From positions 12,360,001-12,424,000 of the forward strand of contig CM065392.1 of NCBI GenBank assembly GCA_033060915.1: 64,000 nt of DNA, written 5' to 3'. A model generated the notes under the pieces. It had not been told where the DNA came from, made no database searches, and saw nothing but the letters and a program-made list of their open reading frames with translations. Each line of letters starts with the position of its first letter. Position 1 is the first letter of the stretch. The translations under genes and the position numbers were made by a program. Below are positions 1 to 12,232 of this stretch, piece by piece. The stretch is from Euryodendron excelsum (lineage: Eukaryota; Streptophyta; Magnoliopsida; Ericales; Pentaphylacaceae).

Positions 1-675
1 AATCTGACATATCAAATAAGTTAAGTTGAAAGTCTCAAGGAATTAAATAAGTCTATTAAATTTAATTATCAGTAATTTAATTTAATAGACAGGTATCTGT
101 AACCTTAATGTAGGGAGATAAATAAGCATTTAATAATATGGAGCTCGAAATATAATTCCTAGTATGATAGGAGTGCAATTATAATTCATTAGTGGTATAA
201 ATTATAATTTACGTAAATAGGGATTAATCCTGATTGGATTAGGAATTCTTATTTGCGTAGGAAGCCCTAGTTATACTAATCCTATGGTCCTTGCTATAGC
301 TTCTATGTATACGCACTCTAAGAGTAGCTAGGGTTACACTTGCTTATAATTGAGAGATACACGTTTTTATAACAAAGAGAAACCCAGCAGCTGTGAGCCC
401 ACTCTCTCTGGAGTAAGACATATACGAGGAATATAGTAGAAGTCTGAAGGTTGAGTTCGAACAATTGATTCGTGCTTGTCGTTGTTGCTTGCTGTTCGAG
501 ATCAAAGAAGAATGACTTCGAAATTCATACCTGCTGCTATTCGGGATCAAACCAGAGAGATCTCGAAAGTATAATTCTAAACTCATAAATTAGTCTCTGC
601 TAATTAGATCAACTATTTTTTGTATTATGCGTATGTACTATAGCCGGGTCGTGAGAAATTTCGCAGTCCTTAGTA
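1..675 (+). mobile_element. 3' part of a D-family LTR, cut by the window start
   Basis: This stretch aligns by eye, almost base for base, with 34471-35099, the 3' half of the solo LTR called D. Shared landmarks are the ATCAAATAAGTTAAG opening, the TTTAATTTAATAGAC stretch, and the GAAATT-CGCAGTCC ending. The terminal CCCCAACA of D has decayed here to CCTTAGTA. No coding sequence is visible. The left half lies outside the window, so size and target duplication cannot be read. Confidence 0.75.
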
Positions 676-1956
676 GCTTTGTTATCGTTGGGTGCTTTGG
701 AATATTATTTTAACACACTAAGGATCTATTTTACTAATAAAAGAGCTTGAGGAGCTAATTCTTTAAATTATGAGAAACCTACCAAACAAATATGACAATA
801 GAAGACATTTTCAACTGTGGGAGGCCATGGCCCCTGCTGGCACCTCCCTCCCTTCATCCATGGTTATGGCATTCAAAGTCTTGCTTGCATCAAAACTTCG
901 CACAAGAAGAATCAATCGCAAACTATCTTATCAAATCATAGCCCATCGATCAAGCACTCCCATCGAGAGTTCGGTGACCAGTGTTGATCACCATTATCCA
1001 TCGTAGTTGGAGTCCCATTCGATCACCATTGCCATACTTATCACCGCAGTGCAATCACACTAGTGCGTCTTCCTCATCACACACCAGCATCACCTCAACA
1101 ATCTAGTCGCCACCCATCTCACCCTAGTCGGTGGCTACTGCTCCTATTTTGTCTCTTTCGGTGAAGGCAAAACCTCAGTAACTAATCAACGTCTCTCTGC
1201 CACTGCACAATTACTGCAAAACCCCCAAGATCTTGATCACCTTCAGTGCATCCACTAGCTCTAGCCAGTACCTAAGCGAATGCTTAGTATTGTCCTCTTA
1301 CCTCCAATGGAGGTCCTATGTTCAAGTCTCATGATATGCATGTGCCCTCATTTTATGTGTTCTCTATGCACGTGACCATTGGCTCCTCAATTACTGAGCC
1401 CTTGATTCATTCTTGACTTCTCAACTATCAAGCCCATATCATTCTTCTTCTTTGCTGCACACACACAGTGTTAGTTCTTACAGGTCGTTTCCAAGCCTCT
1501 CGTCCTAGCTCGTTTTCAGAGCTTCTTATCTTACACTCATTCTAGAGTTTCCTTATCTCACACTCACTTTCAAGTTGCCTTAAAGCTCTTTTTAGAGTAT
1601 CTCATATCATTGCTCATTTTTTTTACCCATTCTTCTCATTGCTCGTTTTTGAGCTATTTGTCTCACAACTATCAATCAACGAGCCCCTTATCCATCTCAG
1701 TAAGCGTCTACCACAAGCACTGAACTCAAGGCTCCCAATCAACAAGTTCCTCAGCTATCAGTCTCACCGAAAACAACCTTACTTTTTCCTGTGCCCGCAC
1801 ACGCAACAGTTCTTTTTCACACACCTAGCGTGCCATTGAGCCTTTTTGGATTATCTGGCTCCTTTCTCGGCTTGTTAAACTGTCTGTCACATTGTTTGTG
1901 TTTGTTTTCATTATATCATTTCCAAACTCAAGTTGGTTTCTATCTTAACTACTTGA
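676..1956. other. No recognisable gene; decayed sequence
   Basis: I see no conserved protein here. Short open frames at 770-1006 and 1639-2024 show no familiar motif. A tRNA-like B-box (GTTCAAGTC) near 1321 suggests an old SINE fragment, but the A-box is unclear. The region probably belongs to the body of the degraded copia element whose 3' LTR follows. Confidence 0.5.
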
Positions 1957-2161
1957 ATTTGAGGAAGGATGTTAAACAATATTTTCTATGGTTTCCTAGT
2001 TACATAGTTACCTTATGTATTTAGTTGCCTATTTTTATTATTTGTTCACCACTCTTCTTTAGCTTATATATAGAGATTCTCTCTCAATGTAATACACTAC
2101 TTTATGACTTCATCAATATAATAGAATGCATTATGATACAAATATTCTTATTATTCTAACA
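1957..2161 (+). mobile_element. Polypurine tract and short copia-type 3' LTR
   Basis: A purine-rich tract (TTTGAGGAAGGA) is followed directly by TGTTAAACA at 1970. About 190 bp later the segment ends TTCTAACA at 2161, giving TGTTA..TAACA ends. A TATA-like TATATATAGAG lies near 2066. This arrangement, with an LTR near 190 bp, is typical of small-LTR copia elements. The flanks 1965-1969 and 2162-2166 do not match, so this is a 3' LTR rather than a solo LTR. The 5' LTR was not found. Confidence 0.5.
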
Positions 2162-3430
2162 TATATTACAATTTTTACAAGAATACATATTCTTGTATTA
2201 GTTGTGTGTTTGTTTTACCAACACTATTTTTGAATTTTTGATTTGTGGAGGGAAAATAAAGAGACAAAAGACAAAAACACAAATGTTTTTTTTTGGGTTG
2301 GCTTAGAAAAATAAGAAGAAAAATATAGGCATTTGTTAACTATTAATGTCTTTTATTCCATTATTCATAAAAAAATAAATATATATAAATAATTTTATAT
2401 TTTTGTCTCAAGAAATCCAATATCAAATCACAAAATTAATCATAGATATAATCTTTCTTCGTCGAAAAGTTGAAGTAATAAAAATATACGTGACCTTAGC
2501 CAACAGTTGAGAAATGTACTTCTAAATTTTCAATAGCGATCAAATGGTATCAAGCACCCACCAAGATTTTTTTGAAACAGAAGGAAGTACTTTATTAAAA
2601 TAACAGAGTCAGATGTACAAAATGCGGTCTAAGAATTTACATACGTTCAAACAAAATAAAATTTTGAAAATTACTAGTGAGCTCATCATAAACATGATCT
2701 AATTGTGGATCATGGCCATCAATAGTAAAAAAGGCGTCTTTTAAAAACAGAGCTAAAACGCCCAAAAAATTAAAACTTATGGGTATCCCTGCCCAGTCCA
2801 GCCTGAACCCCTTATGGGTATCCTGGGCCTAGGTTTGTAGGTCAGGTCAAACGCCCAAAAAATTAAAACATTTTTCAAAAATATAAAAGTTAAGAAGGCC
2901 AGCCCAATCCCAAGGCCTCGGGCCTGACCAAGCCCGGTGCCTCATTAAAGTCGCGGGATAGGCCTGGGTCTAGGGAGGACAAATTACCCGGGCCCAAATT
3001 TCGGAGCAGGTCCGCTCCCCAGACTTGGCCCAAATTCTAACTGGGGTTGGATGGGCCAATTTGACACCATAACTCACTTCCGGCTCCACTTTCTTGAATT
3101 TTCTAAATTGGCCTTTAAAATTTTGGATTAGATTCATGTCCCAAACAAGACCTTTTGCTCAGTATTGTGTGTAGAGGACGAGGATGAATATGCTGAAGTA
3201 ATGGCGGGTGAACAAAAAAAAAAAAAAAATGATCTATTTTAAATGATCAATGTTTACTTTCACTACATCTTTCTAATTATAAGTTATTTAGTGCCTTAAA
3301 AGTACGACTCATCTTTACTCTTCCACTCACATAGTGGTGGGATCCTTAATGGTAGGACAAGAATGATGTGATATTCCTGAAGCATTAAATAATTTTTCCT
3401 TTCTAATCTTCTCTCTATACATTCTAATCT
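2162..3430. other. AT-rich intergenic DNA with a GC-rich repeat fragment
   Basis: No gene was seen. From about 2770 to 3065 the sequence becomes GC-rich with GGCCTGGG, CCCGGGCCC and GCCCAATCC motifs. This style is common in degenerate plant hAT-like non-autonomous elements. A 19-bp direct repeat beginning ACGCCCAAAAAATT occurs near 2758 and 2853. The assignment to hAT is a guess. Confidence 0.3.
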
Positions 3431-3439
3431 TGCCACCAT

Positions 3440-3860
3440 AAAATTTGATGGTACACGTGGGATGCATGGATATATTCTTGAAATGACAAATTTAGTTGCT
3501 AAATTGAAAGTTTTACGGATGAATGTAGATGAGTTCTTTCTCGTTTAATTTGTCTTGAACTCTTTGTCTCAGTATGAATATGACCCTTTTCAGATTTACT
3601 ATAACACTATTAAAAATAAATGAAATATTAATGAATTGATTAGTATGCTTCTTAAAAAAAAAGGGCAAGACCTCAATAACAAAGAAATCATTCTATTATC
3701 TCATAAGCCAAGGAGTTAGAAAAAAATGAAAGAAGTCTAGAAAGGGCAAAAAATAAGCTCCATCCAAGACTAGTGAACTTACTAATGATACCCAAACATA
3801 TAAGAAAGAAGGGACTATAAATGCCACTTCTATAAAAAATATTTCATCCAAAAGTAGTAT
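3440..3860 (+). pseudogene. Copia retrotransposon gag relic
   Basis: Read in three frames with many stops, the translation gives a copia gag of the UBN2 type. Visible pieces are HGYILEMTNLVAKLKVL, then LNSLSQYEYDPFQIYYN, then NINELISMLL. A broken zinc-knuckle start, CHFYKK, lies near 3820. Copia gag packages the RNA and its zinc knuckle has the form CX2CX4HX4C; here the second cysteine is a tyrosine and the end is lost. No pol follows. The match is from memory of the family, not a search. It is dead and old. Confidence 0.6.
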
Positions 3861-4018
3861 GAAATATTTCATAGTAGGGTATTATTAGGGAGATTCCTCC
3901 AAAAGTAGGACATAGTCCGAAGGAAAGGTAAACAATTAGTTTTTGTATGTTTCCAATTAAATCTTACTGGAGTTTCTTTCAATATTTGGTGAATTGACTG
4001 GAGTGCTACTGAATGGTA

Positions 4019-4021
<3 letters not shown>

Positions 4022-4050
<29 letters not shown>
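4022..4050 (+). repeat. (TC)n microsatellite
   Basis: About 14 uninterrupted TC dinucleotides. Confidence 0.95.
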
Positions 4051-4052
<2 letters not shown>

Positions 4053-4455
4053 GCTCCTGAAAATATGAAATTGTCGCAGCCGTTAATTTCGTAAACTCTT
4101 GGGCATTGTGTCTCAGGGTACAAGCTGTTGTGTGGTAGTAGTTTTTGGGTCCTCTAGCTCCTTATTACAGACTCTTGAGACTTTGGATCACCAGTCTAAG
4201 CCTATCCTACCTGCATCATCATCGTAGAGTACGTGCGTCAATATGATGCAACAAAAATAGCGGGTGTGCAAATCTGATACTTCAAAGAATTGAAGAACTA
4301 ATTCTGAGAACAGGATGGTTCTAGAGCTCCTTAGTACAGATTCCAAGTATTTGGTGTCCCTTGTTTTCTGTCACTTTTGATGTTTTAGTAACGTGCCTTC
4401 GTTTCATATGCATTGGTATTAGTAACGAACTTGAATGGAAAAATGTCTTTTGCAG

Positions 4456-4617
4456 ATACGTGATTGTCCCTTTGGCGAGGCAAATGAATTAGTACTTGTA
4501 GTGAAACTAAAACCTTCCGAAATGCATAATAATGCCAATTTTGTTGATACATGTAATGACGTTTTGAGCATTCAAAGAGTATATAATTCTGCTGCAAAAA
4601 AGCACTTTACTTGCTAG
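4456..4617 (+). other. Exon-like open frame, unrecognised
   Basis: A run TTTTGCAG ends at 4455 like a splice acceptor. It is followed by an open frame reading IRDCPFGEANELVLVVK and onward to TAG at 4617, about 53 codons. A second acceptor-like TTTTCAG ends at 4741 and is followed by a short frame. The amino-acid composition looks protein-like. I do not recognise it, and it does not match the dihydroorotase exons just downstream. It could be the terminal exon of another dead gene, or chance. Confidence 0.25.
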
Positions 4618-5169
4618 TTTATTGTATTGTGATTTCTAATAGTTAATGGAAGTTTTGACGAATTTCAGAAGGTAGCTAAATCACATTTACCATAGTATAA
4701 TGTTTGTAATACATCCAAATTGTCCATTGTTTCATTTTCAGGATTTGGGAATTACTCAACAGAAGTGTTGGTCGAGGATATTCCATGAAAAAGATCTTGG
4801 ACGACTTCATCCATACAAAATGAATTTTACAGAGAATTCGAGAATATATTAGGAAAAATTCAAGAATGCACTTAAGTGGAAGAAAGCAGTGCATTTAAAT
4901 TAATAAGAACGCACCAGCAATCTAGCAGACAGTTGAAAAATTCATGAATTGTTTGCAAGGTACCCAAATGATTATTGAATTTCTGTTCATAAGGAATGAC
5001 TAAATTTGCTCGTTTGTAATAAAAGTCACCAAAAATATGAAAACTAGATAATTTTTTTTACACAGTTTTGCTTTCCATATATTTGCTATGCATTATTTAG
5101 TTTTTTTTTTTTTGTTTATCATTTTGTGGCCCCTGATCTATATAAGCTCATGCATTTGGTTCTCATCAA

Positions 5170-6269
5170 GGACAAGCTGTAGTGTCACCTGGGAGAAGTG
5201 GGAGTAAAAGATTTTTCCTTGAAACTGATAGCGCTCCACATGAGAGACGAAAAAAAGAATGGTCCGGCGAATGTGCTGGTATATACAATGCTCTTATCGC
5301 CTTATCACTCTATGCCAAAGTATTCGAAGAGGTAATTTCTCCTAGTACCTCCGCGTTGTTTCATAATTGCTACATCTACTTTTAGTTCATTTCTTTTCAT
5401 GCATTATCCTCTAGCCGTTTGATCAATTTTGCAGTATTATATCCGGTGACATTAAAACTTACAAAACTTAAAATCTTGATACATTAAAGCAATCTACTTT
5501 TAACCGTATCTTATATCTTGTTGCCATTCCAAGTCTATAATTTTCTGATAACTTGTACTTTTAGCATTTTAAAAACAGAAAGTTATTTATGTATAAAGAA
5601 ATTCTTAACAATTCCCATCCCTCAACTTGCAGTGCACACGCTCACGAATGCACACAGACACACTTGAGAGAATATCGAATGGACAAATTGAGCACTATTA
5701 TGAGTTCATATCTGTGCAAAATGTTGGGTTAAGTGCTTAGTTTGATCAAATCATGAGTCTGTAAGTAGTTTGAGTTGTTGGCAGCTCTATGGTGGAGTCG
5801 AATTGTATTCTTCCCGGTGAATTATCTTGCACTTTCCAAGCAATATTGTTTAACCCTAAAATGCTTTTGATTCATTACCTCTGATTTTTAAATGATAATA
5901 CTGTTGAACGTGCTAAATAATGAGGGCTTATATTTCCTGGGTATGCTTATTTATGCATATGTGCTAATCTCTTTCAATTTAACGTTGTTCAACTTTCAAT
6001 GTCAATGACTTGTGACAAGGTGCATGAATAAAGATCCCTTTACATTTTCTAACTTCTTAGTTTTATTTTTCCCTTCTCAATGTTAGACTGGTGCACTTGA
6101 CAAGCTAGAAGCCTTTACAAGCTTTAATGGACCAGAATTCTACAGCCTTCTGAGAAACATATCAAAAACCAAATTGATCAAGAGCCGATGGAAAGGTCCA
6201 GAATCATTCTCCTATGCATCTGGCGAGAGTATTCCAATGTTTGCTGGCAAGAGACTCGTTCTTCCTTAA
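5170..6269 (+). pseudogene. Dihydroorotase pseudogene, two 3' exons
   Basis: Dihydroorotase (EC 3.5.2.3) closes carbamoyl-aspartate to dihydroorotate in pyrimidine synthesis; the plant enzyme is plastidial. Exon 1 (about 5170-5331) encodes SGSKRFFLETDSAPHERRKK and then CAGIYNALIALSLYAKVFEE, which I recognise as the conserved metal/catalytic region. The usual GTDSAPH reads ETDSAPH here. A GT donor follows at 5332. Exon 2 (6087-6269) starts after an AG and continues in frame with TGALDKLEAFTSFNGPEFY and ends PMFAGKRLVLP-stop, with the usual C-terminal EWLP lost. The first four-fifths of the enzyme, roughly 280 residues, is absent from the region I can read upstream. Several conserved residues are changed (CGCAG to GECAG, GLPRN to SLLRN). 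The preserved intron shows a genomic DNA copy, not a retrocopy. Confidence 0.85.
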
Positions 6270-6848
6270 GATCTTAATAAAGTAGAGATCTTACCAGGAA
6301 AAGGTGGCAGAAGGAAAGTCACAGAAGTAGCATGCAACAATTGCTCGCCAGGCGTCGTTCTTCCTTCAATGGAACTAGTCAAAGCACCATACCAACTAAC
6401 TTCGGCCCGAAAGACTATTATCTTGGTCTCAACAATACGAATCCAATCGCATTGGCCTTGTCTGATTCTGGCTTATGGTTAAAAAAAAATTCAACACAAC
6501 AAATCTGAATGATGGAGAGGCAGCAACCTGCATTAATGCTTCACTAGAAAACCTGCTCTAATACCAAAAAAGTCAGGAATTCATTCATAGGGCCTAAAAA
6601 TAGATAGGAAATACAATCACCAATAAAGTAAGAATTCTAATTACAGTGAATCAAATAATATCCCATAATTGAAGAGTAAATCAATGGTTTAAGGCTAAAT
6701 CTACGTTTCCCACGATATCCTTCCTTCCTTCTCGCTAATAATTTTCATATAACTGTTTTAGGATTTCAATGGTATGTGATAAACAATTAAGCTGAACACC
6801 TACACTTAAGGCTGTTAATCTGGGATCAACTCATCTCTAGACCCTATC

Positions 6849-7245
6849 TTTGGAGAAATTATTCAGTAGGTTTATAACACCACGTCATCATGATGATATG
6901 GTGTGTACAACCAATTACAAATAAAAATATCATTTATTTTTTGTCAACTCAATTACATGGATAATAAATATGAACATGTTAGGAACACCGTGTAATCATG
7001 ATGATGTGGTGTGTTCAACCAATTACAAGTAAACATATATTTCTATTTTAAGTTGATTGAACTAATTTTTAGGTTAATTGACCTAATATTTAAAATAATA
7101 GAAATAACAACTTTCCTAACATATTCATATTTATTATCTATGTAATTGAGTTGACAAAAAATAAATGATATTTTTATTTGTAATTGGTTGGGTACACCAG
7201 TCATCTGATGACGTGGTTTAGACCTACTGAATAATTTCTTCCAAA
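6849..7245. mobile_element. Foldback MITE with about 130-bp terminal inverted repeats
   Basis: The left arm (6849 to about 6990) reads GAAATTATTCAGTAGGT, then CCACGTCATCATGATGA, then CCAATTACAAATAAAAATAT. The right arm (about 7105-7245) is its reverse complement with few changes. The spacer of about 110 bp contains a further partial copy of the CACCACGTCATCATGATG motif. There is no transposase, so this is non-autonomous. I could not fix a target duplication. Confidence 0.75.
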
Positions 7246-9160
7246 CAAGAAATCTGTCCTGAAATGAATCCAACAGTCCAAGTGCATCCAGGTCATTAAA
7301 GCAAAGACGCATATTTTTAGCAGCACTCCTTTCTTCACCTCTTAATCTGCTGTTGTAGAGTTCCAATCCTTTCTGATTCCTAAAACAACTTCGTCATTTC
7401 AATGCAAAGGCTTAACGATGACCAGCACTCTTGCTTTTTATTTTTGTTTTTTTTTAAGAAGGTGGGGATAACTTATATAAGTTTTCGGATTTGAGTAAGT
7501 AGTTTTGCTAGGTTTGATTTCCTTGCATTTAAGAAATTGGGTTAGCTTTGGTACAGGTATGTTTTTGCTGTTCATTTCATTGGATATCTGGATGATTTAA
7601 TGCTTTTGGGCCATGGATGCACTAATCAGCCACTCTCTGCTTGCAAAAAGCATAGTCTTGAGCGGGTAACGTCATATATGAACTTAACGTCTAAATTTCT
7701 CTACAAATTGAAAAAAAGTTTAGTGATAAGATAGTATTGAGTACTTCATAATAATATGTATTAAATTTTGACACGTAATAGGTGAATACATTAGTAAGTA
7801 GAATTTAAGAAGTAGTGAAGAGATTTTTAATGAAACAACTTATCAGATTTTACCAAGTGATATTTTTTCTTAAAAGTTTCTTTACTACTCCACTAATTCA
7901 AGGTTGCTGATGTATTTATCAACTACGTGTCACAATTTAATAGAGTTTACCACCAAATCCTCAATACTACCTGACTACTAAACTTTCTTTTTGATTTGAG
8001 AAAGAGATTCAATTCTGAAACCGACTGCCAATGCCCAACTCTAGCAACGATTGCTAAAAAAAAATAAACTTTTGTCATTTTTAAGGACTTCCACAATCTC
8101 CAGCAATCAAATGCCAACAACTATGAAGAAAGTAGTTTGTTGGAGAGAATGAAAACGGGATGAAACAAGAAACCAAAAAAAAAAAAAAATTCTAACTCAT
8201 TTGTAGCTTTCAATAATTTTCAGCATCTTACTGGCCTATAGAAGCTTGCCAGAAATAATGGACAGGGGCCAGAAGGCAGTTCTTCAGAGATAATGAAAAC
8301 GGGATGAAACGAAAAAATAAGAATTTTGAAAATATTTTTAACTTAAGTCTGTTTGGAAGTGCTGTCAGTTTTTATTTTTTGTTTTGTGTTATACGTGTGT
8401 GTTTTTATTTTTTATTTTTTATAGTCTAATAATAATATTTATATGTTACCGTTCTACTAATAGTACTAGACTAATATTTTAGAATAAGAAAATACACATA
8501 TTTTAATATTTTTTATGTTTTTTATTTTTGAAAAAATAAAAAACGGAAACTAAACGAACCTGTTACTTATTTGAACTCTTGTGAGCCTTTGGATCATTAT
8601 ATGGACACGCGGCAGGCGCAGACTTAAAGGCTGGAGTTAAAAGTCTAAAAGCTTGGGTTTTGTAGAATGGACTCAGTGGTTATCCATTTGCCCTATGGGC
8701 TAAAAAGATCATGATTAGACCAACCCCATCCAAATTGTTTAGGGTGAACTTCGTATTATTAATGTTTCTATAGATGAAGGGATTATATTTTTCATTTTTA
8801 TTTTTTGCTATAAGGTGTGTAGGCGTTTAATTGACCACTGCCTTGAATTTGTGCATGTCCATAATCCACACGAATTAAGTCAATTTCATGCGTCACATGA
8901 ATAGTGGCTCGACACGGCGGAAGATAAGAATTAAATTTGAAACTTCATGCTTAACATAAGGGTCAGTCACTTCTCATGATTTAGATTATTGGATTACAAA
9001 TATTTGTCCAGCCAAATAGATAGTGAAAGCCAATCCAACTAAAAAGTCTTCAGCTAAAGGTGGACTAATGCACCTCATTTCTTTCTAATGAATATAAAAT
9101 TTTCTTTTTGAGAAACAATTTAATGATGCATATTTGGTAACTTAATAAATACATTCATAA
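7246..9160. other. No gene seen
   Basis: The sequence is AT-rich with poly-A and poly-T runs and no convincing reading frame, repeat boundary or RNA gene. Confidence 0.5.
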
Positions 9161-9164
9161 GCTT

Positions 9165-9240
9165 GAGCTGTAGCTCAAATGGAAAGGAGTGACGGTGTGG
9201 TATGATGGGTATCAAGTTTGAGTCGTTTCAATGCTATTAC
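9165..9240 (+). repeat. tRNA-like SINE fragment
   Basis: TAGCTCAAATG at 9171 fits the Pol III A-box TRGYNNANNNG at every position. GTTTGAGTC at 9216 differs from the B-box GWTCRANNC by one base. The 45-bp spacing is allowed. No cloverleaf can be closed, so this is a SINE head rather than a tRNA gene. Confidence 0.4.
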
Positions 9241-9694
9241 ACTATGTTTGGATATTGGATTTAAAGCAGAAAATGGAAGACAAAAAAAAGATAGAAAAAA
9301 ATTAAGTGAAAGAAGCTAAATACCTTGTTTTTTTTTTTGGTTTGGCTGGGTTAGGAAATTGTTAAGAAAAGTATAGGAATTTGTTTTAAAAAATCTTTTT
9401 TTTTTGGTTTGGCAACCTATAAAAAATGACATGTATAAATAACTTGTTTGTATTTGATCTTTCTTTCCCTTAATCAATCTAAGATCAAAACATAACTTAA
9501 ATGTACTCAAAAGAAGAAAAAAGGGAATTTTTTTTCATTTTTTGTATCCATATACCAAGTAGTTAACAAAATGAAATTAATGAAGTTTTTTGTTTGTATT
9601 AAATAAATAGAAAGGAAACATTCATACTTAAGCAAGTCATGAGTATTGTAAATACTTGTTCTATTCATATACAATACTCTTACGTACATATAAA

Positions 9695-10200
9695 TGTAGG
9701 TCAAAATAATCAGGCCCAATATAATAGGTCGGGCTTGACTAAGAACATGTTGTTGACTTGGCTAAGAGAAGTCCAAACTCACTAATGCCCAGAAGTGAGC
9801 TCTAACAATGGTAAATACATCCTAAATCTAGTAAGAATCAAGTCGGTCTAGTATACACGAGTTCATTTCTCAAAAGATTGGGACACTAAACGATAAAGTC
9901 CAAACACAGATAGACAATATCCAAAAGTGATAAATTCCTAGAAGGAGACAGAGTTCAATTTCCAATGAGATTATGGAATTCCAAAGCCTATAAATACCTC
10001 ATACCACTAAAGTGTAAGGTATGTTCATTAAAACTAAAGCTAGAGTCTTTTGTTCAATTTATTGTGATTAAACTTGCTAACTGAATCATCAGAGTACTAT
10101 CGATCCGCAGATGATTGACGCATTCTCACTGTTTTTGCCTTTTGTAGATTTTTTGTGATCATCAATTGGGTTTGAGAGTTCAACCAGGCATTCCTAAAAA
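9695..10200 (+). mobile_element. Degraded gypsy-type LTR
   Basis: The stretch opens TGTAGGTCAAAATAATC. It carries a TATA box (CCTATAAATACC) near 9989 and, downstream, the phrase CTGAATCATCAGAGTACT followed by TCCGCAG. That phrase resembles the conserved transcribed part of many plant gypsy LTRs. The 3' end and any target duplication could not be set, and no internal region is visible. Confidence 0.4.
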
Positions 10201-11050
10201 TTTCACTTATAATAAATTAAAAAAGAACTTTCATTTTCCATTCAGATCTTAAACATAATGAAAAATATACATTTTTTTTAGTTGGACCGTATAATATACG
10301 CATTAAACGTTTTACGTATTGTACTTTTGAAAATAAACTTGATTAAAAATTAGATATAATTTAATATAATATTAACATATTATAACCAGATACTAAATAT
10401 ATAACTATAACAATACAATTATTGACATTATATTTAGTCGACTTAATTAATTATAGAAAAAGTTTGTATAAATCATGATTTGTATAACTTTCCTAATATC
10501 ATGTCATATATATTTGTAATGTTTTCTAATACTTGATATATTTGTGATATGTATGTTTTCTATAACTTCTTATTAATACTCAAAATATTAAATTAAAAAT
10601 TAAAATTGGTAAATTGATTCATTCTTATGTCAAGTATTGAAATAAAAAAATAAAAATTATATTATATAGTTGTTTGTTAATAATAGGTTTCTGAAAATTT
10701 ATATATTTGAGACAAAAAATACTACCTATTAATATATATAAGAAGAAATTACTTGTAAATGTAACCATATTTTTTGTCCCGACTTTTTAACAAATGTTCA
10801 TATTATACCCCGATAATTATATATTTGTATTTTTTATGTTCTTATATTTTTGTACCGAATTTTATTACCATGCTTTTTAAGAAAAATCATATTAAACTTA
10901 TACTTATATGTATCGTTCTTTTACCGTCATGTGTTTTACTAACAATGGTCATGAGTAGCCAACAGCTTGAATTATAAGTACATATAGTAGAGCCTGGGAT
11001 AAGCCCAAGGCTTACTTAATCCTAATGTTATAATTTTGGTTCGGGCCTAA
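10201..11050. other. Strongly AT-rich intergenic DNA
   Basis: No gene or structured repeat was seen. The open frame at 10774-10977 is low-complexity AT sequence. Confidence 0.5.
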
Positions 11051-11135
11051 CTTTATGAAGTCCATGGTATCAAGCCCAGACAAGGACACCTCTACTCGGC
11101 CCTGTGCAAAGAGAGTAGACTATTTTCTCCACAAT

Positions 11136-11161
<26 letters not shown>
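11136..11161 (+). repeat. (CT)n microsatellite
   Basis: An uninterrupted CT run of about 13 units. Confidence 0.95.
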
Positions 11162-11167
<6 letters not shown>

Positions 11168-11211
11168 TCGTTTTTTTCCCCCTTCTTTTTGCTCTATTTC
11201 ATCAAAATTTC

Positions 11212-11275
11212 ATGGGAATCGTATCCTCTGCAAAAGGGACATTGCAAGGCACATTAGACTATTCTGAACAATTGT
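11212..11275 (+). other. Possible small first exon, weak
   Basis: A pyrimidine-rich leader with a CT microsatellite is followed by ATG at 11212, 21 open codons and a consensus splice donor GTAAGT at 11276. Plant 5' leaders often look like this. I do not recognise the peptide and see no second exon, so this is speculative. Confidence 0.15.
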
Positions 11276-11644
11276 GTAAGTCTCCATGAATTAAAGCATA
11301 TATTATGAAGTATGTTCAATTGCATCCGCTTATGGTATTAGTCATACTTTTTTTATCTACATGTTTCGGTTTTTATTTCTAATTTCTATATTAATTTTGA
11401 TTTGGGGCTCATTTCTTAAATACAAGTTTGTCTGCTAGATTACGAGGCGAGTTCAGTAATTATGTTTTGCAAATTAATGACCAAATTTAGACTCACAGAG
11501 ATTTGAGTTAGTCTATTGTCAACAACTTACTTGAATTAGAAATAACTGTGACGAGTTCAAATATTAATACTGGAATACAAAGAACAGAGGGTTAAAAAAA
11601 AAAAAGTAAGTTCAAGCACTAACGTATCCATTAGTTTAATTGTT

Positions 11645-11835
11645 AATGACTGAGGTGGTAGCCTCGCTGGCTTTGGCAGAAGGGGTGAAACTTCACGTCT
11701 CTGTTCACGCGATCGTGAGTTCGAACTTATTTGCGGTAGTAGTTTTCGTAAACCAGATACTGTGACAGAAAGTTTCTGTCAGCTTTTACCTTGGTGGGAC
11801 TGGATTCAGCTATGACTCACTCCTTTTTGAAAAAC
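11645..11835 (+). repeat. Probable SINE
   Basis: TAGCCTCGCTGG near 11659 is an A-box with one mismatch. GTTCGAACT near 11719 is a B-box with one mismatch. The tail carries a small hairpin (GACAGAAAGTTTCTGTC) near 11763. Pol III-type SINE architecture fits. There is no clear poly-A end or target duplication. Confidence 0.45.
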
Positions 11836-12207
11836 CCAATAGAGTAGAGATTTTTATGATCATGCCTAAACATGTAGTTACATTAGTCACACCCCCACTT
11901 ACCTTTTTCTCAAAAAAAAAAAAAGAAAAAAACCGAGGTAATTTGGCGAGAATTTTTCTTTTTACTTTTTTGAAAGTGATACCGAAAGTAGTTTTTTGAT
12001 GAGTTGTCTAAGACTTGTTTGGTATTGTCCTTTCTTTTGCCAATTTTTTTTTTCTGATTTTCTTCTTGAATTTCCAAGAATGAGAAGAACTGTTTATTGA
12101 ATCGTTGTAGTTTCCAATAGATTCATTGTTTTGACAGACAAAACATCGTTAGAATTAAGGTTTGAATTGAATTTTTTTCAAAAAAAAAAAAATTTTGCTT
12201 CCACGAA

Positions 12208-12232
12208 ATATATATATATATATATATATATT
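12208..12232. repeat. (TA)n microsatellite
   Basis: A run of about 12 TA units. Confidence 0.9.

Noticed and set aside
9165..9240. A tRNA gene
   Set aside because: The Pol III boxes are present but no acceptor or anticodon stems can be paired, so a SINE fragment is more likely.
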